Below are positions 1-6,094 of a stretch of DNA of 8,237 nucleotides, piece by piece. The position numbers and the translations under genes are program-made. The notes under the pieces were generated by a model. That model saw only the letters and a list, made by a program, of their open reading frames with translations. It did no database searches and had not been told where the DNA came from. How positions within the stretch are numbered: the first letter of the stretch is position 1; each line of letters begins with the position of its first letter. Origin of the DNA: GCA-2687515 sp046582475 (GTDB lineage Bacteria; Pseudomonadota; Alphaproteobacteria; Rhodospirillales; UBA2165); assembly GCA_046582475.1 (NCBI GenBank), contig JAYGEH010000450.1, positions 1 to 8,237 on the forward strand, read 5' to 3'.

Positions 1-1643
1 ACGCGGGCACTTACGACTATATCATTGTCGGCGCTGGATCGGCGGGCTGCGTGCTGGCCAACCGGCTGAGTGCGGACCCGGCCAACAAGGTTTTATTGCT
101 GGAGGCCGGCGGCCGCGACCGCCATTTCTTTTTTCCAATTCCGCTGTCCATGCGTTTCGTATCCCGCAATCCCAAATTCCTCTGGGGCTTCACGACCGAG
201 CCCGAGCCCTATGCCAACAACCGCGAAATCCCCATGCCGCGGGGCAAGGTGCTGGGCGGCACGTCCTCCATCAACGCCATGATCTACGCCCGCGGCCACC
301 CGTTGGATTACGACCAGTGGCGGCAATCGGGGCTCACCGGCTGGGGCTATACCGACGTGCTGCCCTATTTCAAACGCTCCGAGGGAAGCTGGCGCGGCGC
401 CGGCGAGCACCATGGGGTTGACGGCGAGTTGAAAGTGTCGAAGCCGACCATCGACGGCAAATATCACACCATGTTTGCCGAAGCCGCCGGCAAGGCGGGC
501 TACCGGGAAACCTCCGATTATAACGGGCCTGAACCGGAAGGCGTTTGCCGGCCGGACCGTACCATCGGCGGTGGGCGCCGCTCGTCCACGTCGCGGATGT
601 TTTTGCGCCCGGCCGAAACCCGCCCCAACCTCACCATCGAGACCGGCGCCTTGGCGCACCGGGTGGTGGTCCGGAACGGCCGCGCCGCCGGCGTCGCGTT
701 TGGCCAGGACGGCGCGCTCAGGACAGCCCGCGCCGACAAAGAAGTGGTGTTGTCCGGCGGCACCTACAATTCACCGCAATTGCTGCTGTTGTCGGGCATC
801 GGCCCGGCCGACGAATTGCGCGAGGTGGGTATCGGGCCGGTGCTCGATTTGCCTAAAGTGGGCAAGAACCTCCATGATCACGTGAACGCGGTGGTGCATT
901 TCGACATGACATCGACCGAATCCCTGACCTCCATCCTGCGTGCCGATCAGTTTGTGCTGCATGCCCTTCGCTATCAATTGACGCGCACCGGGCCGATCGC
1001 CAATCTCCCGTCCTCGTCGGTGGCTTTCATCCGCGTCATGGAAGCAAGCGATCGCCCGGATATCGAACTGATCATCAACCCAATCTGGCAGGAAGCGCAG
1101 ATTTGGTTCCCCGGATTCCGCCGCGAAAACCACCGCTATTCGGCGCGCTGCGCGGTGCTGCATCCAAGAAGCCGAGGCTATGTGGGGCTACGCTCGTCCG
1201 ACCCGGCGGACAAGCCACGCATCTTGTGGAACCTGTTCAAAGACCCCTACGATCTGGCCACCTTGCGCGAAGGCATCAAGGCGATCCGTGATATATTCAA
1301 ACAATCGCCGTTGCGCGAATTGGGGCCGAGCGAATTTACACCGGGCCCGGGCACGGAAGATGACGCCGCCTTGGAGGAATGGCTGCGCGGCAATTGCCTG
1401 ACCGCCCAGCATCCCGCCGGCACCTGCCGCATGGGCGCCGATGAAAACGCGGTCGTCGACGGGCAATTGCGGGTGCGCGGGCTGGACGGCCTGCGCGTCG
1501 CCGATTGCTCGGTCATGCCCGATGTCATCGGCGGCAACACCAACGCGCCGACCATCATGATCGCCGAAAAGGCATCGGATATGATTTTAGGGCGGGAACC
1601 CCTGCCGGCCGCCGGCGGAGATTTAAAGGAGACCGCATCATGA
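1..1643 (+). CDS. GMC family FAD-dependent oxidoreductase (choline/alcohol dehydrogenase-like), 5' end cut by window edge
   Basis: Predicted flavoenzyme that oxidises an alcohol group to the aldehyde or ketone with bound FAD; the substrate is unknown. The frame is open from base 3, giving 546 visible residues. The sequence Y-D-Y-I-I-V-G-A-G-S-A-G near the very start is the beta1 Rossmann FAD motif that normally lies about 5-15 residues after the initiator, so only a few codons are missing. Internal GTG codons such as the one at 51 fall inside this motif and are not the start. GMC signature 1 (GKVLGGTSSIN, about 240-276) and signature 2 (GTYNSPQLLLLSGIG, about 759-803) are both intact. The expected catalytic pair is present: His in HPAGTCRMG (1410-1412) and Asn in GGNTNAP (1542-1544), 44 residues apart as in choline oxidase. 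It is first in the visible operon and its TGA overlaps the next gene's ATG, implying translational coupling. Family assignment is firm; 'choline dehydrogenase' would be over-specific. Confidence 0.95.
   Translation, partial: AGTYDYIIVGAGSAGCVLANRLSADPANKVLLLEAGGRDRHFFFPIPLSMRFVSRNPKFLWGFTTEPEPYANNREIPMPRGKVLGGTSSINAMIYARGHPLDYDQWRQSGLTGWGYTDVLPYFKRSEGSWRGAGEHHGVDGELKVSKPTIDGKYHTMFAEAAGKAGYRETSDYNGPEPEGVCRPDRTIGGGRRSSTSRMFLRPAETRPNLTIETGALAHRVVVRNGRAAGVAFGQDGALRTARADKEVVLSGGTYNSPQLLLLSGIGPADELREVGIGPVLDLPKVGKNLHDHVNAVVHFDMTSTESLTSILRADQFVLHALRYQLTRTGPIANLPSSSVAFIRVMEASDRPDIELIINPIWQEAQIWFPGFRRENHRYSARCAVLHPRSRGYVGLRSSDPADKPRILWNLFKDPYDLATLREGIKAIRDIFKQSPLRELGPSEFTPGPGTEDDAALEEWLRGNCLTAQHPAGTCRMGADENAVVDGQLRVRGLDGLRVADCSVMPDVIGGNTNAPTIMIAEKASDMILGREPLPAAGGDLKETAS
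1625..1632 (+). promoter_or_regulatory. Ribosome binding site for the Rieske oxygenase gene
   Basis: AAAGGAGA lies 7 nt before the ATG at 1640, inside the last codons of the upstream GMC gene. It fixes the oxygenase start at 1640 and not at the in-frame ATG at 1505, where the translated extension is low-complexity Arg/His-rich shadow sequence. Confidence 0.75.
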
Positions 1644-2965
1644 CCAGCCAAGCCGAAAGCAAGACCCTGACCGAAATCGGCCCGGGCACGCCGATGGGAA
1701 ATTTGATGCGCCAATACTGGCTGCCGGCGCTGAAATCGGGCGAGCTGGCGGCCGACGGCGATCCGGTGCGCTTGATGCTTTTGGGCGAAAAGCTGATCGC
1801 CTTCCGCGACACCGCGGGCCGCGTCGGTGTCCTGGACCACCGCTGCCCGCATCGCTGCGCCTCGTTGTTTTTCGGGCGCAACGAGGAAAACGGCATCCGC
1901 TGCGTTTATCACGGCTGGAAGTACGACGTGGACGGCAACTGCCTGGATATGGCCAACGTGCCAACCCATCAGGATTTCAAACAAAAGATCAAGGCCAAGG
2001 CCTATAAGGCGGCCGAGCGCGGCGGGCTGGTCTGGGTCTATATGGGCGACCAGAACACGGTGCCGGAACTGCCGGCCATTGAGGCGACGTTGTTGCCCGA
2101 GACCGAAGTCACCATCACCTTCGCCCGGCGCGAATGCAACTGGCTGCAGGCCTTGGAGGGCGATATCGACACGTCGCATTTCAGCTTCCTGCACGCCGGC
2201 AGCGTCAAGCTGGACGATCTGCCGGACGCCAGCCTGGGCCGCTATCAACTCATCAACAAGACGCCCGAACTGCACGCCGGCGATACCCCGTGGGGCACCA
2301 TGTACACCGCCTTCCGCCCCGCCGATACCGGCCAGATTTATTGGCGCATCGCCAATTTCATGTTCCCCTGCTGGACCATGCAGCCGAACGGCGATTTCAG
2401 CCACCATGTCCACGCCCGTGCCTGGGTGCCCCTGGACGATGCCCATGTGATGTTCGTGCAGATCAACTGGACCGGCATGCAGCGCGGCCTCTCGGTCACC
2501 AAGACCGGCGCGCCGATACCCGGCAGCAGCGGCCCCAACATCGAACTTCTGCCCAACTCGACCGATTGGCTGGGCCGCTACCGGGTGGCGCGCAATGGAG
2601 CCAATGACTATCTGATCGACCGCGACGCGCAAGCCCGGGGCGAGATATTTACCGGCATCACCGGCATCTTCGAACAGGATCAGATGATCACCGAAAGCAT
2701 GGGCGCCATCGTCGATCACGAATGGGAGCATCTGGCGCCGTCGGATCAGATGATCACCGGCACAAGGCGCCGCATCCTCGGCGTGGCCCGGGATTTTGCC
2801 AAGGCCGGCGCGCCGCCGCCAGGCGTTCGCGATCCCGAGATTTACCTCGGCGCCCGCTCCGGCCATTTCGTCACCAACGACGAATTGAATTGGCAAGAAG
2901 CCTATCGGGGCCAACTGGACGCCTCCACCAACCCCACCGGCCGGCTGCGCCAAGCGGCGGAATAG
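1640..2965 (+). CDS. Rieske non-heme iron oxygenase, alpha subunit (phthalate 4,5-dioxygenase-like)
   Basis: Predicted terminal oxygenase of 441 aa that uses O2 and electrons from a separate reductase to hydroxylate or O-demethylate an organic, often aromatic, substrate. The N-terminal Rieske domain (about residues 25-135) has the [2Fe-2S] ligands C69-x-H71 and C88-x2-H91 (CPH...CVYHGW). The C-terminal catalytic domain has the mononuclear iron motif E-G-D-I-D-T-S-H-F-S-F-L-H, with H180 and H185 as ligands and D177 as the probable electron-bridging Asp. D347 in FEQDQMITESMG is the likely third iron ligand by family pattern. That segment and the following SDQMI...RRRIL stretch are typical of the phthalate-dioxygenase type, which works without a beta subunit; none is seen here. 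The start at 1640 overlaps the preceding TGA (ATGA) and has a good ribosome binding site. No ferredoxin or reductase gene is in the window, so the electron donor must be encoded elsewhere. The exact substrate is unknown. Confidence 0.95.
   Translation: MTSQAESKTLTEIGPGTPMGNLMRQYWLPALKSGELAADGDPVRLMLLGEKLIAFRDTAGRVGVLDHRCPHRCASLFFGRNEENGIRCVYHGWKYDVDGNCLDMANVPTHQDFKQKIKAKAYKAAERGGLVWVYMGDQNTVPELPAIEATLLPETEVTITFARRECNWLQALEGDIDTSHFSFLHAGSVKLDDLPDASLGRYQLINKTPELHAGDTPWGTMYTAFRPADTGQIYWRIANFMFPCWTMQPNGDFSHHVHARAWVPLDDAHVMFVQINWTGMQRGLSVTKTGAPIPGSSGPNIELLPNSTDWLGRYRVARNGANDYLIDRDAQARGEIFTGITGIFEQDQMITESMGAIVDHEWEHLAPSDQMITGTRRRILGVARDFAKAGAPPPGVRDPEIYLGARSGHFVTNDELNWQEAYRGQLDASTNPTGRLRQAAE
2677..2759 (+). 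repeat. Pair of exact 17-bp direct repeats inside the Rieske gene
   Basis: GGATCAGATGATCACCG occurs at 2677-2693 and again at 2743-2759, 66 bp apart and in the same reading frame. Both copies encode the peptide DQMIT. The first copy carries the presumed iron-ligand Asp347. Both sites match positions where the oxygenase family usually has an acidic residue, so this is probably chance codon identity within conserved protein, not a mobile or regulatory repeat. Confidence 0.5.
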
Positions 2966-2970
2966 GGAAG
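2964..2970 (+). promoter_or_regulatory. Ribosome binding site for the CapA-like gene
   Basis: AGGGAAG overlaps the TAG stop of the oxygenase gene and ends 4 nt before the ATG at 2975. The spacing is short but the purine run supports this start, as does the predicted beta-strand and GD motif beginning only about ten residues in. Confidence 0.5.
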
Positions 2971-2974
2971 CGCC

Positions 2975-4336
2975 ATGATCTATGATTCAGAAGCCGGTGA
3001 TTTTTCCATCGCGCTGACCGGCGATACCATGCTTTCCAGGCGCCTGACGCCATTCACCGAAGCGCCCTACCTGGCGATCAAGGATATTCTGCAAAGCGCC
3101 GATGCGGCCTTCACCAATCTGGAAGGCACCGTGCGGGCGCCCGCCGACGGCACCCAGGACCCCACCGATGGCACGCCCATGACGATCCCGCCGGCGCTGC
3201 TGGAGGATCTCAAATGGATGGGCGTCAATATGGTGTCCACCGCCAACAACCATGTCACCGATTTCGGCCAGGACGGTTTGCTGGCAAGCCTCGAATATGT
3301 GGAGGCCGCCGGGCTTACCCATAGCGGCTCCGGCGCCCACCTGACGGCGGCGCAGAAGCCCGGCTATCTGGACACCCGCGGCGGCCGCGTCGCGCTGCTC
3401 GCGGCCAACTCCTTCTTCCGCCCCTGGAACCGGGCATCGGCGCACGGCCCCGACCTCAAGGGCCGGCCCGGGGTCAACATCATCGGCTATGACGAAACCC
3501 ACACATTGCCCAAAGATGCCTTCGCCAATTTGACCGCCATCGACCAGGGGCTCGGGCTGGATCGGGACCTGGCGCGGCGGCGCCAAGGGTTCTACTCGGA
3601 CAAGGAAGTGGGCGGCGGCGGCAATGGGTCGCTCACCTTCCTCGGCAAGACGTTCGTTGCCGGCGATGATTTTGCCGTCGATACCTCCATCAACGAAAGG
3701 GATGAAGCCGACAACCTCCGCTGGATATCGGAAGCCAGGCGGCAGGCCGATTGGGTGGTGTTTTCGCTGCATTGCCACGCCTTTTCCCGGCACGCCTCGG
3801 AGACCGCGGCGAACAACGCCGATATGCAGGAGCTGGCCGATTTCGCCCGCGCCTTCGCCCACCGCGCCATCGATGCGGGCGCCGATATTTTCGTCTGCCA
3901 TGGCCCGCATATATCGCTGGGTGTCGAGATCTACGAAGGCAAGCCGATCTTCTACAGCCTGGGCAATTTCATTTTCCAGAACGACACCATCACCTCGGTG
4001 CCGGTGGAAAGTTTCTCCCGCTTCGATCTGGACAGCGACGCGACGCCCGCCGATTTTTTCGACGCCCGTTCGGACGGCGGCAAGAAGGGCTTCGGCGCCC
4101 ATCCCACCTATTGGCATTCGATCCTTTCGGTCTGCCGGTTCGAGGGCGGCCATCTGGATGAAGTGGCGCTTTACCCCCTCGATCTCGGCTTCGGTCTATC
4201 CCGCTCCCAGCGCGGCCGCCCGGTCATCGCCGCCGGCGATTTCGCGGCCGAGGTCCTGGCGCGCACCCAGGCCCTTTCGGATTTCTACGCCACCAAAATC
4301 CGTATCCGCGGCGGCGTCGGTTATGTGAAGCTTTAA
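2975..4336 (+). CDS. CapA family protein (PGA_cap metallophosphatase-like fold), cytoplasmic
   Basis: A 453-aa protein of the CapA/PgsA family, named for poly-gamma-glutamate capsule synthesis and related in fold to calcineurin-like metallophosphoesterases. Visible family motifs in order are GDTML with D17, NLEG (48-51), ANNHVTDFG with N92-H93, an H-x-H element (SLHCHAF, H266 and H268), GADIFVCHGPH (H309, H312) and the hallmark IFYSLGNF (325-332). Acidic and His residues of these motifs are the likely metal ligands. Two positions depart from the common CapA pattern as I recall it: HCHAF where HWGxE is usual, and CHGPH where GHHPH is usual. I see no signal peptide or membrane segment, whereas capsule-making CapA proteins are membrane-associated. 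It lies 9 nt after the Rieske gene in the same operon and no capB/capC genes are present. This argues for an intracellular hydrolase or phosphatase-like role tied to catabolism, not capsule synthesis. The family call is firm; the function is unknown. Confidence 0.88.
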   Translation: MIYDSEAGDFSIALTGDTMLSRRLTPFTEAPYLAIKDILQSADAAFTNLEGTVRAPADGTQDPTDGTPMTIPPALLEDLKWMGVNMVSTANNHVTDFGQDGLLASLEYVEAAGLTHSGSGAHLTAAQKPGYLDTRGGRVALLAANSFFRPWNRASAHGPDLKGRPGVNIIGYDETHTLPKDAFANLTAIDQGLGLDRDLARRRQGFYSDKEVGGGGNGSLTFLGKTFVAGDDFAVDTSINERDEADNLRWISEARRQADWVVFSLHCHAFSRHASETAANNADMQELADFARAFAHRAIDAGADIFVCHGPHISLGVEIYEGKPIFYSLGNFIFQNDTITSVPVESFSRFDLDSDATPADFFDARSDGGKKGFGAHPTYWHSILSVCRFEGGHLDEVALYPLDLGFGLSRSQRGRPVIAAGDFAAEVLARTQALSDFYATKIRIRGGVGYVKL

Positions 4337-5967
4337 GCCGCCGCCGGCAGCGGCGATTTTTTGCGGATGATGTCGGAGGCTTTTTCGGCGATCATCATCA
4401 CGCAGGCATTGATATTGCCGCCCACCAGATCGGGCATCACCGACGCATCGACAACGCGCAAAGCCCCGATTCCGCGCACCCGAAGCTCCGCATCGACCAC
4501 CGAGGCCGGATCGCTGCCCATGCGGCAGGTGCCGATGGGGTGAAACACCGTCATCGCCGTTTCCCTTATAAAGGCGTCGATATCGGCGTCGCTTTGCACC
4601 GCCGCGCCCGGCGTCGTCTCTTCGCCCCTGATAGGGTCGAAAGACGGCTGGCCGATCAATATGCGCGAGATTTTGAAGGCCTGGCGCATGGCTTCCCGGT
4701 CGGCCTCGGTGCTCAGGAAATTGTTGACGAAACGCACCGGCGCCATGGCATCGGTTGCGGCCAGCCGCACCTCGCCCCGGGAGTCCGGGCGCAGATGGCA
4801 GGCGGTGATGGAGATCGCGTCGGGCCCCGGCGGGCGGATCAAGGGCACCCATTCGCGGGCATCGCGGGAATAGGGGCGGAAGAAAAACTGCAAGTCGGGC
4901 AATTCCAACCCTTCCCGGCTTTTGACGAAGGCGGTGGAAAATCCCACCGGCAGGGCCGCCGGGCCCGATTTGAACAGCCAGGCCCGGGCCATATTGAAAG
5001 CCAGCTTGTCGAGGCGCAGGCGGCGCTGAAAATCCGATGTCTGGGTGCGCCGGAATTCGAGGCTGATGGCGGGATGGTCCTGCAGATTGCCGCCGACGCC
5101 GGCCGCGTCCAAAACAACATCGATGCCAAGTTCGTTCAGATGCGCCGCCGGGCCGATGCCGGACAATATCAAAAGCTGCGGCGAATTATAGGCGCCGCCG
5201 GCCAGAATCACTTCGGCCGCCGCCGAGGCGGTGCGCAACTGCCCGTTGGCGTTATATTGGATGCCGGTGGCGCGGCCGCCGTCGATCAAAATGCGCGTCA
5301 CCTGGGCGCCGGTGATCAGGTGCAAATTGGACCGTTTCAGGGCCGGGCGCAAAAAGGCGACGCCCGAATTGGAGCGCCGGCCGCCGCCGATATTAAACTG
5401 CATGCGCGCCGCGCCATCCTGGAAAGCGGCGTTGTAATCATCGGTGGTGCCATAGCCGGCGCTGCGCCCGGCTTCAAGCCAGCTTTCCATCAGGGGATCG
5501 GTGGTCGGGTTTAGCTGCGTCTGCATGGGCCCGCCGGTCCCGTGAAAATCATCGCCGCCGCCGGCATAATTCTCCGAGCGTTTGAAATAGGGCAGTACCT
5601 TCTCGTACGACCATTCGCCGAGGCCCATCTGCGCCCAGCGGTCGTAATCGCCGGCGTGGCCCCTCACATAGGCAGCCATATTGATGGCGCCGGAGCCGCC
5701 GACCACCTTGCCGCGCGGGTGGAACAGGCGGCGCCCGTCCATATGCGGTTCCGGATCGGACATGTATGACCAGTTGAGGGACGGCATGTTCCAGACCTTG
5801 CCGGTGCCCATGGGGATGTGGATCAAGGGATGTGTATCTGGAGGCCCTGCCTCCAACACCAGAACGCGGGTTTTGCCGTCTTCCGAGAGCCGCGCCGCCA
5901 GGATCGAGCCCGCCGAGCCGGCGCCGGCGATGATGTAATCGAAATTCGCACTAGATGTGTCCGCCAT
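4333..5967 (-). CDS. GMC family FAD-dependent oxidoreductase (choline/alcohol dehydrogenase-like), complete
   Basis: A 544-aa flavoenzyme, usual length for the family, predicted to oxidise an unidentified alcohol substrate. The N-terminus has the FAD-binding motif FDYIIAGAGSAG (G15-x-G17-x2-G20), with E39 at the end of beta2 (LVLEAG) to bind the FAD ribose. Both GMC signatures are present: GKVVGGSGAIN and GAYNSPQLLILSGIG. Catalytic candidates are H476 in HPIGTCRMG and N520 in GGNINAC, 44 residues apart. The start at 5967 gives MADTSSANFDYII; an in-frame ATG at 6021 would add 18 residues atypical for the family and would lie upstream of the predicted transcription start. The Shine-Dalgarno is poor for either. 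The gene is convergent with the CapA-like gene (stops share TTAA) and divergent from the molybdenum hydroxylase gene. It is a paralogue of the enzyme at the left edge; both end in a similar AEKASD...PLPAA tail. Confidence 0.95.
   Translation of the reverse strand: MADTSSANFDYIIAGAGSAGSILAARLSEDGKTRVLVLEAGPPDTHPLIHIPMGTGKVWNMPSLNWSYMSDPEPHMDGRRLFHPRGKVVGGSGAINMAAYVRGHAGDYDRWAQMGLGEWSYEKVLPYFKRSENYAGGGDDFHGTGGPMQTQLNPTTDPLMESWLEAGRSAGYGTTDDYNAAFQDGAARMQFNIGGGRRSNSGVAFLRPALKRSNLHLITGAQVTRILIDGGRATGIQYNANGQLRTASAAAEVILAGGAYNSPQLLILSGIGPAAHLNELGIDVVLDAAGVGGNLQDHPAISLEFRRTQTSDFQRRLRLDKLAFNMARAWLFKSGPAALPVGFSTAFVKSREGLELPDLQFFFRPYSRDAREWVPLIRPPGPDAISITACHLRPDSRGEVRLAATDAMAPVRFVNNFLSTEADREAMRQAFKISRILIGQPSFDPIRGEETTPGAAVQSDADIDAFIRETAMTVFHPIGTCRMGSDPASVVDAELRVRGIGALRVVDASVMPDLVGGNINACVMMIAEKASDIIRKKSPLPAAA
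4339..4362 (+). terminator. Candidate rho-independent terminator of the GMC-Rieske-CapA operon
   Basis: Two bases after the CapA-like stop, CGCCGC (4339-4344) and GCGGCG (4350-4355) form a perfect 6-bp GC stem with a 5-nt loop, followed by A and six T's (4357-4362). This is the classic plus-strand intrinsic terminator layout. It lies wholly within the last codons of the convergent GMC gene, where it encodes the Lys-Lys and Pro/Ala-rich C-terminus. On the minus strand the same hairpin lacks a downstream T tract, so it would act in one direction only. Confidence 0.6.
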
Positions 5968-6002
5968 GTTGGTTAGCCGCCCCCAGAATTTTATTTCGCC
6001 AA

Positions 6003-6031
6003 AGAATAGAATGCGGCGCATGGTTTGTCAT
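6003..6031 (-). promoter_or_regulatory. Candidate sigma70-type promoter for the minus-strand GMC gene
   Basis: On the minus strand ATGACA (6026-6031, 5 of 6 to TTGACA) is followed after exactly 17 nt by TATTCT (6003-6008, 4 of 6 to TATAAT). Transcription would start near 5996, giving a leader of about 29 nt before the ATG at 5967. Such matches also arise by chance, so this is a prediction only. Confidence 0.35.
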
Positions 6032-6033
6032 GC
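6018..6033. promoter_or_regulatory. Inverted repeat, candidate operator between divergent genes
   Basis: GCATG-gtttgt-CATGC is a perfect 5-6-5 inverted repeat of 16 bp. It covers the -35 boxes of both candidate divergent promoters. A second small palindrome, ATGCG-G-CGCAT, sits next to it at 6011-6021. The position suits a dimeric transcription factor controlling both genes, but 5-bp half sites are short enough to arise by chance and no regulator gene is in the window. Confidence 0.35.
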
Positions 6034-6053
6034 TTGCCGCCCCCGTGTAAAAA
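6025..6053 (+). promoter_or_regulatory. Candidate sigma70-type promoter for the molybdenum hydroxylase gene
   Basis: TTGTCA (6025-6030, 5 of 6 to TTGACA) is followed after 17 nt by TAAAAA (6048-6053, 4 of 6 to TATAAT). A start near 6060 would leave a leader of about 35 nt holding the ribosome binding site. Its -35 box overlaps that of the opposite promoter at 6026-6031, so polymerase could probably occupy only one at a time. Confidence 0.35.
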
Positions 6054-6070
6054 TTCATCCAATAATTCAT
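6052..6070 (+). repeat. Short direct repeat AATTCAT in the leader of the molybdenum hydroxylase gene
   Basis: AATTCAT occurs at 6052-6058 and 6064-6070, 12 bp start to start, within an AT-rich patch just after the candidate -10 box. The 12-bp phasing is close to a helical turn and could mark regulator half sites, but the AT-rich setting makes coincidence likely. Confidence 0.25.
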
Positions 6071-6083
6071 AAAATCAGGCCAC

Positions 6084-6088
6084 AGGAG
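6084..6088 (+). promoter_or_regulatory. Ribosome binding site for the molybdenum hydroxylase gene
   Basis: AGGAG is placed 6 nt before the ATG at 6095, near-ideal spacing. It fixes the start of a gene whose frame has no stop in the window. Confidence 0.8.
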
Positions 6089-6094
6089 TTAACG

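Noticed and set aside
1247..2953. 568-codon minus-strand open frame opposite the first GMC and Rieske genes
   Set aside because: It spans two well-supported plus-strand genes with intact cofactor motifs, and its product resembles no family and has the same compositional bias as other antisense shadows.
2987..4153. 388-codon minus-strand open frame opposite the CapA-like gene
   Set aside because: Antisense shadow; the sense strand carries the conserved NNH and YSLGNF motifs and is in operon spacing.
4540..5514. 324-codon plus-strand open frame opposite the second GMC gene
   Set aside because: Antisense shadow; the minus strand has both GMC signatures and the FAD motif.
5968..6021. N-terminal extension of the second GMC protein from an ATG at 6021
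   Set aside because: The 18 added residues are not typical before the FAD motif, and the ATG would lie upstream of the predicted transcription start near 5996. It cannot be fully excluded.
5976..6044. Direct repeat GCCGCCCCC at 5976-5984 and 6036-6044
   Set aside because: The motif is short and of the base composition expected in GC-rich DNA. It is too far from a proper Shine-Dalgarno sequence to explain either possible GMC start.
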